From a marine gamma proteobacterium HTCC2080 (GTDB taxonomy: Bacteria > Pseudomonadota > Gammaproteobacteria > Pseudomonadales > Halieaceae), in NCBI GenBank assembly GCA_000169115.1, contig AAVV01000020.1, forward strand, positions 1 through 35,841: 35,841 nt of DNA, given 5' to 3'. The position numbers and the translations under genes are program-made. Under the pieces are notes generated by a model. The model had not been told where the DNA came from. It saw only the letters and a program-made list of their open reading frames with translations, and ran no database searches. Within the stretch, counting starts at the first letter, position 1; the number at the start of each line of letters is the position of its first letter. Positions 17,955 to 25,957 of this stretch are shown piece by piece.

Positions 17955-18527
17955 TGTAAGTTCCTTTTCTACCGCCTACTGCCACACAAAAACGATGCTC
18001 TCGTGGGGATGGCAACCTCCACAGCGCCCCAGAAGTTCTTCGAGTGGAAGCCCAGTTTCGTGATGAATATTGATAACACTCTTCAGCTAAGGCCCTTCGC
18101 AATCTATTACATGTCATATGACATGTAAAGGCCACTCAATCTTATGTTGCTGGAGTCGACACTATGCACTGCCGCTAGGCCCAGAAGGCCTGCCCGCATT
18201 CACCCACAGGCACGAGGTCACACCTGAGAACCTATGCAAACTGGTCGACAACTAACCTCAATAAGATTTCAAGGAGGACGACGATCGGGCTTTCAGCCAC
18301 CTTTTAGGCCTGCTGTGTAACCCATGGGAGGTTTGCTCCAGATAGCGCTTTGATTTTCGCTTACTCTACCCCCTACTTCATTTAGGGAGCTGTAGCTCAA
18401 CGAAGGCACCGGAAAGGAACCGCCTTAATTATTCGAATTATTTTTGAGACATTGCGTACACTGGCACGAGCCTGCCCAGCCCTCAGCACACATAACCCAA
18501 GCTCTTAATGAGAAAGAAGACCAACAG
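17955..18527. other. 573-base intergenic region between divergent SnoaL-like and Gfo/Idh genes
   Basis: No convincing gene is seen. Three things stand out: a perfect 22-base palindrome at 18107-18128; a short open frame from ATG 18118 to 18255 whose end reads like a protein tail (GPEGLPAFTHRHEVTPENL); and a strong AAGGAGG at about 18271 with no start codon at the right distance. The last two could be debris of a deleted operon. Confidence 0.5.
18107..18128. promoter_or_regulatory. Perfect 22-base palindrome, candidate operator
   Basis: The half-site TTACATGTCAT is followed directly by its exact inverted copy, with no spacer. It lies about 150 bases upstream of the SnoaL-like start and 400 upstream of the Gfo/Idh start. 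The length and symmetry fit a dimeric repressor site (TetR or GntR type); the binding protein is unknown and none is encoded in the window. It does not match the LexA pattern CTGT-N8-ACAG. Confidence 0.45.
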
Positions 18528-19508
18528 ATGATTCAATTTGGCCTACTAGGCGCGGCCCGGATAACCCCGGAGGCACTGATCTATCCATGCATAAATGAAC
18601 CTCTGGCCAATATCAGTGTTATTGCGGCACGGGACAGGCATAGAGCCAATACCTTTGCGGCCGCCCATCACATAGACACCGTGTGCGACAGCTACCTTGA
18701 TGTTATTAACCACGCAAAGATCAATGCTGTGTACATTCCACTTCATATTCCTGCCCACCATCCGTGGACCATGGCGGCCTTACAGGCAGGCAAACATGTC
18801 CTGTGCGAAAAGTCCCTTGCTTGTAACGCGGAAGAGGCGCGAGAAATGAATCAACGGGCTAAAGATCAAGGGTTGGTGCTAATGGATGCATTCCACTATC
18901 GCTACCACCCTTTATTCGCGCGAATGAAAAACATTGTTGCCAGTGGCACGCTGGGTACTATTTCATCGATTGATGCTGCCTTTCACACGCCAGTCACCGA
19001 TCCAAGTGATATTCGAATGAACTACCACTTGGGCGGGGGCGTCACGATGGATATAGGCTGCTATCCGATTTCCTGGGTTCGGCATTTAACTAATATTGAG
19101 CCGACCGTTATTTCGGCGACAGCTGAAGTTGGCCCACCGCAAGTTGACCTTTTTCTAGAAACAAGAATGGAAGCCGGCAACATCGCCATCACTACCTCGG
19201 CAGATATGCGGGCGTCGGCATCGTTTAAGGCGGAAGTCACGGTCAGGGGAAGTCTCGGGGAAATGCGCGTCGACAACGTCATTGCACCACAGTTGGGTCA
19301 CCTTCTAACCCTCAACGTGGGAAAAAAAATAACCCATCAGAGTGTTGATCGCAGGCCTACCTATGCTTATCAACTCGATGCCTTTATCGCGGCAGTTGAG
19401 AGAGGTGAACCTCTTTGGACGGATGGCGACGATGCCGTGGCCCAGATGACGGTGATTGACCGGTGTTATGAAGCTGCCGGCTTGCCCAGTCGTGGTCTGA
19501 AGCTCTGA
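18528..19508 (+). CDS. Gfo/Idh/MocA family NAD(P)-dependent oxidoreductase
   Basis: A 326-residue dehydrogenase with an N-terminal Rossmann domain (MIQFGLLGAARITPEA) and the family's EKxLA motif (CEKSLACNAEEA near residue 97). The C-terminal substrate domain has AFHYRYHPLFARMK and GGGVTMDIGCYPISW. These enzymes oxidise or reduce sugars, inositols, pyrroles or trans-dihydrodiols. The DIGCYP version and the YHP motif resemble the dihydrodiol/xylose dehydrogenase branch. The start is ATG 18528: the upstream frame to 18444 carries no family similarity. The ribosome-binding site is only modest (GAAAGAAG). It is isolated from other genes by 398 bases downstream. The substrate is unknown. Confidence 0.85.
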   Translation: MIQFGLLGAARITPEALIYPCINEPLANISVIAARDRHRANTFAAAHHIDTVCDSYLDVINHAKINAVYIPLHIPAHHPWTMAALQAGKHVLCEKSLACNAEEAREMNQRAKDQGLVLMDAFHYRYHPLFARMKNIVASGTLGTISSIDAAFHTPVTDPSDIRMNYHLGGGVTMDIGCYPISWVRHLTNIEPTVISATAEVGPPQVDLFLETRMEAGNIAITTSADMRASASFKAEVTVRGSLGEMRVDNVIAPQLGHLLTLNVGKKITHQSVDRRPTYAYQLDAFIAAVERGEPLWTDGDDAVAQMTVIDRCYEAAGLPSRGLKL

Positions 19509-19906
19509 CCGGCCCCTAAGATTGTGTCTTGCACCAGCAGCCCAGCAATGTAGCGCGCCAAGAAAAGCAAGCTTCATCAACGGGAGACTGTCCTCACATT
19601 CAGCAAAACGCTCGCACCAGTTCGATCATGCTTTATCTAAAACCAAAATGATATTTAGTACCTGAAAAGCCGACACCCTCTCCCTGCCAGCTTGCTCAAA
19701 TACTTACCTGTCCACGATAATACGTTCACCTGCAACGGCTGAACAATTTCTATCAACGAAACTGCCCATCAAACTCAGGCCAACCTTTGCTGCTGCGGCG
19801 TCAACCCATTGCAGGGAGGGCATAAAACGGGTGGTTCATGATGCAGAAAGGCTGGCGACCTGCCAGAGCTCTTAGACTCAACAGCTTTTGTAGGATAGGA
19901 AAACTC
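19509..19906. other. 398-base intergenic region with no recognised content
   Basis: I see no conserved coding frame, RNA or clear repeat here. The last ~70 bases are open in the frame of the next gene, but they lack a ribosome-binding site and family similarity. Confidence 0.5.
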
Positions 19907-20635
19907 ATGAACCTCGTCTTTTTGGTGAACTACGATCTGCCGGCACTGCTGGCGTTAAATCGCATTTTGCCCGCCTGCACGGCACACGACATTCAAATTT
20001 TTTACACCCGAAAATCAATCTCAGATTTGTGCCCGGCCCTTAAGCAGCTCGGTGAATTTGAGGTTAAAGCGCTAGAGGCAACGTCAAGCTTAATGAGCTT
20101 CCAAAAACTGGGTGCTATCGCTTTGAATGCCATTAATACCGACGACTTTGCCCGATACGCGGCCACGGAGCCCGATGTCGTCGTGAGCATACGGCACATG
20201 TCCATTCTTCAGGCACCGGCCATCGCCGTGCCTAAGCTGGCCATGCTCAATTTACACTCAGGTCTTTTGCCCGACTACCAAGGTGTGATGTCTACGTTTA
20301 GGGCCCTGTGTCATCACAAAGCAACTATAGGAAGCACCCTTCACATCATCGAAAATGCTGACATCGACAGGGGTCCTGTCATCGCCAGATCACAAACCCC
20401 CGCGCAATTTGATCAGTCCTATTTGTGGAACGTCTTGAACTTATACCGTGAGGGCAGTCGAAACGTGATTGAGGCCATTACGCAACTCAAATCCGGGCTG
20501 CCACTGATCTCAAAACCCCAGCAAGGCCGAGGCCGGTACTACACGTTTCCTACCGCGACAGAAATTAAAACCGCGCCGGTATCTTTATTCGCCCAAAGCG
20601 ATGCCGGGCACCTTGATCAATTTCTGAACGACTAA
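19907..20635 (+). CDS. Formyltransferase-fold protein (methionyl-tRNA formyltransferase-like)
   Basis: A 242-residue protein of the N10-formyl-tetrahydrofolate-dependent formyltransferase fold. LNLHSGLLPDYQGV corresponds to the N-x-H-SLLPxYxG motif that holds the catalytic Asn and His. GSTLHIIENADIDRGPVIARSQ carries the catalytic Asp position. It lacks the C-terminal anticodon-binding domain of true Fmt, so it more probably formylates a small amine or nucleotide sugar. The start is ATG 19907 with AGGATAGGA upstream; the frame opens at 19838 without a site. Its stop overlaps the stop of the converging acyl-CoA dehydrogenase by three bases. The substrate is unknown. Confidence 0.8.
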   Translation: MNLVFLVNYDLPALLALNRILPACTAHDIQIFYTRKSISDLCPALKQLGEFEVKALEATSSLMSFQKLGAIALNAINTDDFARYAATEPDVVVSIRHMSILQAPAIAVPKLAMLNLHSGLLPDYQGVMSTFRALCHHKATIGSTLHIIENADIDRGPVIARSQTPAQFDQSYLWNVLNLYREGSRNVIEAITQLKSGLPLISKPQQGRGRYYTFPTATEIKTAPVSLFAQSDAGHLDQFLND

Positions 20636-21846
20636 CCGTTTAACGCCCTAGCAGTCATTTTACCCAGCTGAGACATGTGCACCTCATCGGGGCCATCGGC
20701 AATTCGGGAAAACCTCGCCAAGGTAAACACTTCAGGAATCAGGGTGTCCTGACAAACCCCCATACCGCCATACACCTGCATGGCCCGATCAGCCACCTGC
20801 TGCGCCATGTTGGGTGCCACAATTTTGACCATGGAAATATAGGGCCTTGCCGCTTCCATGCCCTGAGTATCCATGACGTGGGCAGCCTGTAACGTTAGCA
20901 GTCGGGCCTGCTCAATGTCACAACGACAGCGGGCAATCTCGTGTTGCACGCTGGTCTTTTTAATCAGCTTTTCGCCAAAAGCTACCCGCTCGTCTGCTCG
21001 AGCGCACATCAACTCGAGGCAGCGTTGCGCCAAACCCACCAGCCCCATCGCATACTGAAATCGGCCGGGCCCAAGACGGCCCTGAGCAATTTCAAAACCG
21101 CAGCCCTCGCCTTTAATCATATTGCTTAACGGCACCCGAACGTTATCGAATAGAAGCTCGGCCTCACCACCGGGAGAGTGCAGATTGTCGAACACTCGTA
21201 ATTCCCGAACCAGCTTTACCCCGGGGGTATCCCTGGGCACTAAAATCGTGGAGTGCTGGCGGTGACGGTCGTTTTCCGGGTTAGATTTACCCATAACCAA
21301 CATAATTTTACAGCGCGGATTTATCGCATTAGTGGTCCACCACTTGCGGCCGTTTAACACATATTCATCGCCATCGCGCCTAATTTCCAATTCCATGTTG
21401 GTGGCATCGGATGACGCTACCTGGGGCTCTGTCATAGCATAAGCACTGCGAATTTCGCCTGCCAGCAAAGGGTTTAGCCACTGCTCCTGCTGCTCCAGCG
21501 TGCCGTATTTAGCCAGCACTTCCATATTGCCCCGATCGGGGGCATTGCAGTTGAAAACTGCCTGAGCCCAAATCACCTTGCTCATAGTTTCAAACAACGG
21601 GGCTATTTCAACGTTGGTAAGGCCAGGACTCCAAGGCTGGTATTCATGGGGCAGGAACAGATTCCACAAACCTTCGTCCTTCGCCTTTGCCCGCAGTTCG
21701 TCAAACCAAGGAGGCGTTTGCCAAAGATTGTCCTGATTCAGTGTCCAAGTATTCCAGTCATGCTCACGAGGGTATATGTGAGCCTCCATGAACGCTTGAA
21801 GTTGCGCGTTGATGAGTGACACTTTTTCGTTGACTTCAAATCCCAT
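20632..21846 (-). CDS. Acyl-CoA dehydrogenase (ACAD10/11-like)
   Basis: A flavoprotein of about 404 residues oxidising acyl-CoA thioesters to enoyl-CoA. YAMTEPQVASSDATNMELEI and GRKWWTTNAINP mark the FAD and substrate region. RLGPGRFQYAMGLVG, RVAFGEKL and YGGMGVCQDT mark the C-terminal helical domain, which ends with ADGPDEVHMSQLGK. This ending is typical of the ACAD10/11 group, which handles long or branched/hydroxylated acyl chains. The start is ATG 21846, nine bases after GAGG; GTG 21852 would be too close. It is the last gene of the minus-strand unit GST-like - NMO-like - ACAD, 11 bases after the preceding stop. Electron-transfer partners are not in the window. Confidence 0.9.
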   Translation of the reverse strand: MGFEVNEKVSLINAQLQAFMEAHIYPREHDWNTWTLNQDNLWQTPPWFDELRAKAKDEGLWNLFLPHEYQPWSPGLTNVEIAPLFETMSKVIWAQAVFNCNAPDRGNMEVLAKYGTLEQQEQWLNPLLAGEIRSAYAMTEPQVASSDATNMELEIRRDGDEYVLNGRKWWTTNAINPRCKIMLVMGKSNPENDRHRQHSTILVPRDTPGVKLVRELRVFDNLHSPGGEAELLFDNVRVPLSNMIKGEGCGFEIAQGRLGPGRFQYAMGLVGLAQRCLELMCARADERVAFGEKLIKKTSVQHEIARCRCDIEQARLLTLQAAHVMDTQGMEAARPYISMVKIVAPNMAQQVADRAMQVYGGMGVCQDTLIPEVFTLARFSRIADGPDEVHMSQLGKMTARALNG

Positions 21847-21857
21847 ACTCACAAACC

Positions 21858-22808
21858 TCAGTTGTTGTAGCTATCAGCCAATCGGCTTACCACCTGGTAA
21901 AACTCTCCGATGGTGTCCTGCACGATGTCGGCAGCACTTTTAACTTCATCAATGCGCCCTGCCACCTGACCCGACAGTGGAATCGCCGCCTCCATATCAC
22001 CCCCGAAGTAGAGATCGGGTATCTTCGCCATGTGCTCCATAATATTAAACGCACCCATGGGCTCTAGCATTGTAGTCCGTTCCGTACGCAACGCCCGCAA
22101 AGCCGGACGGGATTGCTGGTTTAGAAACACGGTACCGGTCTCTTTTGCCGCAACCACGGCCTGCTTCCAATTGTCGTGCACCGGCGAGTCAGCGCAGCTA
22201 AGCATTCGAGTTCCCATCTGCACACCCTCAGCACCCATGGCAAAGGCACCGGCCATAGACAAGCCGTCACACATACCCCCAGCGGCAATAATAGGAAGAT
22301 CTGTTCGCGAACGAATGAGCGGCAACAGCACCATAGTCGACACCGGGCTTGGATTTTTAAATCCGCCGCCTTCACCTCCTTCAACCACAAGACCATCCAC
22401 ACCACAGTCGATGGCTTTCAGCGCCATATCGAGGGTTGGCACCACGTGAAACACTTTGATGCCCGCCTCTTGAAAAGCCGTTGTACAAACATTGGGGCTG
22501 CCCGATGAGGTGGTCACAAACTTAATATTTTGCTTAATCACAAAGTCCACAATGTCGGTACCCTTAACGTAAGACAAAGCGACGTTCATGCCAAAAGGCT
22601 TGTCAGTGAGGTCGCGCATTTTTGCGACCTCGTTACGAATATTGTCGAACTCACCCGAGGCGGTTTCGATAACCCCCATGCCGCCAGCATTACTCACGGC
22701 TGAGGCCAGCTGGGCCCGTGCAATCCAGCCCATAGGGGCCTGTATGATGGGGTAGTCCGTGCCGGTCATTGCCGTCACACGATTTTTAATAGGCACTGCT
22801 TTGGTCAT
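21858..22808 (-). CDS. Nitronate monooxygenase-like FMN protein (NMO/FabK superfamily)
   Basis: A 316-residue TIM-barrel flavoprotein. The signatures are PIIQAPMGWIARAQLASAVSNAGGMGVI near the N-terminus, an FMN-phosphate site at IIAAGGMCDG, and AMGAEGVQMGTRML. In classical nitronate monooxygenases and FabK the segment after the middle strand reads E-x-GGH, with a catalytic histidine. Here it reads VEGGEGGGF, with Phe150 at that place, so nitronate oxidation is doubtful and another FMN reaction is possible. Its ATG has GAGG six bases upstream, and it sits 28 bases after the GST-like stop and 11 before the acyl-CoA dehydrogenase, so all three are probably co-transcribed. Confidence 0.85.
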   Translation of the reverse strand: MTKAVPIKNRVTAMTGTDYPIIQAPMGWIARAQLASAVSNAGGMGVIETASGEFDNIRNEVAKMRDLTDKPFGMNVALSYVKGTDIVDFVIKQNIKFVTTSSGSPNVCTTAFQEAGIKVFHVVPTLDMALKAIDCGVDGLVVEGGEGGGFKNPSPVSTMVLLPLIRSRTDLPIIAAGGMCDGLSMAGAFAMGAEGVQMGTRMLSCADSPVHDNWKQAVVAAKETGTVFLNQQSRPALRALRTERTTMLEPMGAFNIMEHMAKIPDLYFGGDMEAAIPLSGQVAGRIDEVKSAADIVQDTIGEFYQVVSRLADSYNN

Positions 22809-22836
22809 GTTTTACCTCAACACCATTGGAATTTAA

Positions 22837-23877
22837 TTAACCCAGTGAAAGCATGGCTTCCACTCCAGTGCCTTGCAGCAGCACATCGACCGAGGTGCGA
22901 TCTGCGTCGCTCAAGGCTCGGTAGCGCTCGTTAGTCCACCTAAGACACTTAGCTTGATACGGGAACGTCTGCTGAGTCCAGCGAGCACCATCAATTTCAG
23001 ACTCCCAAGTCTTGTCACCGGCTTGCACAGCCTGGGCGTTGGCCAGCTGCACGGGAGCATAGACGCGCCCTATTTCCTGCATCAAGTCGCGTAAGCTTTC
23101 AGGCTGCTCGTTCAGCTTGATCCAGTCCTGAGCCTCGGGCTCATGCCCGCTCTGGTCGTCCATATGATCAACCCAGGCTACCGTCCGCGGGGACACTTCA
23201 TGGGCAATGGCTCTAGGCGTAGGGTCAAAACCCACCAACTGGGTGAGCTGACCATAAAGGCCGAAGTCTCCGGCGCCAGGGCGGTTCCCCAGCATAAACT
23301 TCTGATGAGCCAAATGATTTTCCATAGCGGCCAAAAATCGTCGATAACTGGCATCAATCACCGGTGCTGTGGTGTCGTTAGAACCAACCACATAAAGACG
23401 ACTAATCTGGCGTTCTGCCACCCACTGTTTGAGCTGGTCATGGCCATCTTTGGGCAGACTTACGTCAAAGCTATAGGGCAACAGCGTGCCTGCGTTGTCC
23501 GCATCTAACTTGGGATACCAGCGATAGTGAAACATGTACTTGGTGCACCACTCGTCAGCAAAGTCCTCAATCAGGTAATCAATAAACGCGAGTGCTGGGT
23601 CTTCAGGCAGTACCGAGCGACTAGGAACCATTTCCTCGAGGCGGCGGATAATCGGCGTAGAGTCGGTTACGGCACGAAGTCCGTCCTCTTCCTCAAACAG
23701 GAACGTAGGCAGAAGACCTGGCCTGGGCTTCTCAACTCCCAACGCGTCGCACACTTGCTCGGGCTGTCCCCAGGTAATTGCGTAAGGCAGGCGCCGGTAG
23801 CGCAAGAGCGCCAACATTTTTTGGGTATAGGGGGAGCCTGTGCCCCCGACTAAACGAATTGGTTGCTGTTGCGCCAT
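22837..23877 (-). CDS. Large glutathione S-transferase-like protein A
   Basis: A 346-residue protein with a thioredoxin-fold GST N-terminal domain (IRLVGGTGSPYTQKMLALLRY, then LPTFLFEEE and the TDSTPIIRRLEE hydrogen-bond motif). A helical C-terminal domain (FMLGNRPGAGDFGLYGQL) follows. The extra ~100 residues at the end are unlike ordinary ~210-residue GSTs. The active-site position is SPYT, not SPYC, so a cysteine-based redox role is unlikely. The start ATG 23877 has GAGGGTGA upstream; the frame runs to 24033 but would cover the divergent promoter. It heads the operon with the NMO-like and acyl-CoA dehydrogenase genes and diverges from a homologous protein at 24032. The substrate is unknown. 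Confidence 0.75.
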   Translation of the reverse strand: MAQQQPIRLVGGTGSPYTQKMLALLRYRRLPYAITWGQPEQVCDALGVEKPRPGLLPTFLFEEEDGLRAVTDSTPIIRRLEEMVPSRSVLPEDPALAFIDYLIEDFADEWCTKYMFHYRWYPKLDADNAGTLLPYSFDVSLPKDGHDQLKQWVAERQISRLYVVGSNDTTAPVIDASYRRFLAAMENHLAHQKFMLGNRPGAGDFGLYGQLTQLVGFDPTPRAIAHEVSPRTVAWVDHMDDQSGHEPEAQDWIKLNEQPESLRDLMQEIGRVYAPVQLANAQAVQAGDKTWESEIDGARWTQQTFPYQAKCLRWTNERYRALSDADRTSVDVLLQGTGVEAMLSLG

Positions 23878-23942
23878 ATTCACCCTCACATGGTCTTCAC
23901 TGAATTTGTTAGTCTGTTTTACGCGTGATCCGGGTGCATATA

Positions 23943-23966
23943 TTGACATAAATACTGCCATTATGT
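23943..23966. promoter_or_regulatory. Promoter element with inverted repeat between the divergent GST-like genes
   Basis: A consensus -35 TTGACA stands at 23943-23948 on the plus strand; the -10 that follows (about 23966-23971) is poor. Overlapping it, ACATAA at 23946-23951 is repeated inverted as TTATGT at 23961-23966 after nine bases. This is a plausible operator for the 24032 gene, possibly acting on both directions. The half-site resembles that in front of the TonB receptor. Confidence 0.35.
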
Positions 23967-24031
23967 AACTTTCCCGTGCACTATTTTCGACAGCCACGCT
24001 CACACGCCACCGCGAAAGAAAGGAGTACGCC

Positions 24032-25075
24032 ATGTACAGAGGCGACTATAAACTGATCGGCAGCGAAATGAGCTTTTTTACGCGCAAGCTGGAAGCCCAG
24101 CTGCGATTCCAGCAGATACCCTGGCATTATTTGTTTAAAACCGAAGAGCGCAGGACCGCCCTAGAAACAAAAGCGGGTACCCACTTCGTCCCCCTACTGA
24201 TGACCCCTGACAAGTGGCTTATTCACGACACCATTTCAATAGGACCAATGCTCAACGAGCGCTTCAAAGAGCGCGAGGTTATCCCTGAAACACCACTTCA
24301 GCGTGCCTGCTGCTTCATTTTAGAAGACGCTTTCAATCACTGGCTAGGCCGGGTTTGCGTGCATTCTCGCTGGTGCTATCCCAGTAACGTGGCCTGGGTC
24401 GGCCCTCGTTTAGGGGCCAACATGACGCTTGATAGGTCCATTGATGTGCCATTTTCTGAGGTAGAGCTGGAGCAACTCAGCCCAATTGGGCCAATGATGT
24501 ACGAGAGCTTTGGCAAAGGGGTTTGCGAAGTCAATGGTGTGGGGCCTGATCAGGCTGCCGCCGTAAAAAGCGATTTCAAAAAACTTTTGCAAGCTTTAGC
24601 CCAGCACTTTTCCAGCAACGCGTTCCTACTGGGTGACCGGCCTTGTCTTGCCGATTTTGCATTGGCGGGAGCCAGTAAAGCGCACTTTATCTGTGATCCA
24701 GAACCGAGAAGCTGGCTGGGAGAACACGGTGACATGTTGCTGGAATATACAGAACGCTTTTTTGGCAACTGGCCGAGTGATATCCCGCTCTGGCCTGCCG
24801 ATGACAAGGTGCCGGACAGCTTGCCCGTCGTGCTGGACTACCTCCAAGACAGCTACTATCAGTCGGCACCAGCCAATATTACAGCTGGCCTTGCCGGGGA
24901 GAAATATTACGCGTTCGATTACGGCTTTGGTGCGACACGGGCGCGCACTCAAAAACGTTTAAATGTGGCGAGACTTCATGTGCAGGATGAGCTTCAGCGC
25001 ATAGGCTCTAGTGGCGACGCTGCAACTCTAGCGCTATTTGCCAATCGCGGTATTCTCGAACACTATCTTAACTAA
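24032..25075 (+). CDS. Large glutathione S-transferase-like protein B
   Basis: A 347-residue relative of the divergent neighbour. The N-terminal thioredoxin-like half (YKLIGSEMSFFTRKLEAQLRFQ, then FVPLLMTPDKWLIHDT) is followed by a GST C-terminal helical domain (FLLGDRPCLADFALAGAS) and an extra C-terminal region. Matching segments with protein A are HSRWCYP against HYRWYPK and FLLGDRPCLADFAL against FMLGNRPGAGDFGL. The two therefore share the whole domain plan and may be subunits or two enzymes for one pathway. A strong AAAGGAG precedes ATG 24032. It may continue into the gene at 25147 after 71 bases. No catalytic residue can be assigned with confidence. Confidence 0.75.
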   Translation: MYRGDYKLIGSEMSFFTRKLEAQLRFQQIPWHYLFKTEERRTALETKAGTHFVPLLMTPDKWLIHDTISIGPMLNERFKEREVIPETPLQRACCFILEDAFNHWLGRVCVHSRWCYPSNVAWVGPRLGANMTLDRSIDVPFSEVELEQLSPIGPMMYESFGKGVCEVNGVGPDQAAAVKSDFKKLLQALAQHFSSNAFLLGDRPCLADFALAGASKAHFICDPEPRSWLGEHGDMLLEYTERFFGNWPSDIPLWPADDKVPDSLPVVLDYLQDSYYQSAPANITAGLAGEKYYAFDYGFGATRARTQKRLNVARLHVQDELQRIGSSGDAATLALFANRGILEHYLN

Positions 25076-25146
25076 GCGCAGAATAACCCCCCATTATTCG
25101 ACAAGCGGCCCAGCGCCAAACTCTCACGCTAGCAAAGGCAATGATC

Positions 25147-25791
25147 ATGTCCATCCGGTTAAAAATTTGGTCAGCTCCAGTTCTGTTCTACATCAGTTTT
25201 TTTAGCTGGTACACCGACTTTGGCGGTCCGCTGAGCGACTCAGAAATTGATCAATACGTAGCCACCATGAACAATAATGGTAGGCCCGCGGAGGTAATCG
25301 CTTTTATGACAGCCTTCGCCCAACAAGACACCGGACGTCAGTTTCTGATGGTGAACAATATTGACATGAACGAAAATCCACCCGATGTCGAAGGCGCCGA
25401 ACCCGGCGAAAGTGCCGCTGATCTCATTGGGCGTTACATGTCGCACATGATACCTGCGTTACTTGCTCGGGCCTGCCATCCTATATTAATAGGCTCTGCA
25501 GTCTACTCATCAATGGATCTTGTAGGCATCGAGGGGGCAGAAAACTGGGACCAGGCCGCGTTATTTCGTTATAAAAGCCGCCGCGCGTTCCTTGAAATTG
25601 TGACTAACCCGGCCTTCAATGGAAAACACCAGTTCAAAACTGCGGCCCTCGAAAAAACGATCGCTTTTCCTATAGAAACCAGCCTGTACCTTAGCGATCC
25701 CAGACTACTTCTTGCGCTTGTTTTGCTGGCGCTAACCGCACTGATCGAGAACGTCATAATGTCCAAACGCCGGGCAACAGGTCACACTTGA
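25147..25791 (+). CDS. Membrane-anchored DUF1330-like protein, copy 1
   Basis: A 214-residue protein I do not recognise as a named family. The plan is an N-terminal membrane segment (IWSAPVLFYISFFSWYTDF), a soluble middle of about 140 residues, and a C-terminal membrane segment (LLLALVLLALTALIENVI). The middle contains GRQFLMVNN, ACHPILIG and FRYKSRRAFLEI, then KHQFKTAALEKTIAFP. These parallel the protein at 32202-32825 block for block and, more weakly, the soluble DUF1330 protein at 31734. The fold is therefore probably a DUF1330-type ferredoxin-like (dimeric alpha-beta barrel) domain held at the membrane. The second ATG (25147) is preferred because AAAGG lies at a proper distance from it. 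A hairpin follows the gene. Confidence 0.7.
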   Translation: MSIRLKIWSAPVLFYISFFSWYTDFGGPLSDSEIDQYVATMNNNGRPAEVIAFMTAFAQQDTGRQFLMVNNIDMNENPPDVEGAEPGESAADLIGRYMSHMIPALLARACHPILIGSAVYSSMDLVGIEGAENWDQAALFRYKSRRAFLEIVTNPAFNGKHQFKTAALEKTIAFPIETSLYLSDPRLLLALVLLALTALIENVIMSKRRATGHT

Positions 25792-25802
25792 GCAACTGCG
25801 AC

Positions 25803-25826
25803 GGTGGGGCGAAGAGCCTCCCCACC
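25803..25826 (+). terminator. Hairpin after the anchored DUF1330-like gene, possible terminator
   Basis: A seven-base-pair GC-rich stem GGTGGGG/CCCCACC with a ten-base loop begins 12 bases past the stop codon. The tail CTTAATT is only weakly T-rich, so termination is likely but not certain. It separates this gene from the SDR gene downstream. Confidence 0.5.
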
Positions 25827-25957
25827 CTTAATTCTGAGAATCATTTACGATAGAAGCGTGCTGTGGGACATGTCCATAGCAATAGCTGGCTCTCGGTGTT
25901 CTGCACCTTTTTCAACGCCAGTATAAAACCGTGAGCACCCACAACAAGGAACGAACA

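Noticed and set aside
18107-18128. Second LexA box
   Set aside because: The palindrome lacks CTGT and ACAG at the required spacing.
17946-18128. 60-codon plus-strand frame opposite the SnoaL-like start
   Set aside because: No ribosome-binding site and no protein-like pattern; it starts inside the opposite gene.
19305-19580. 91-codon minus-strand frame overlapping the Gfo/Idh gene end
   Set aside because: Mostly antisense to the oxidoreductase, and without a credible ribosome-binding site or family match.
19907-20635. True methionyl-tRNA formyltransferase (fmt)
   Set aside because: The protein lacks the C-terminal tRNA-binding domain and is about 70 residues too short.
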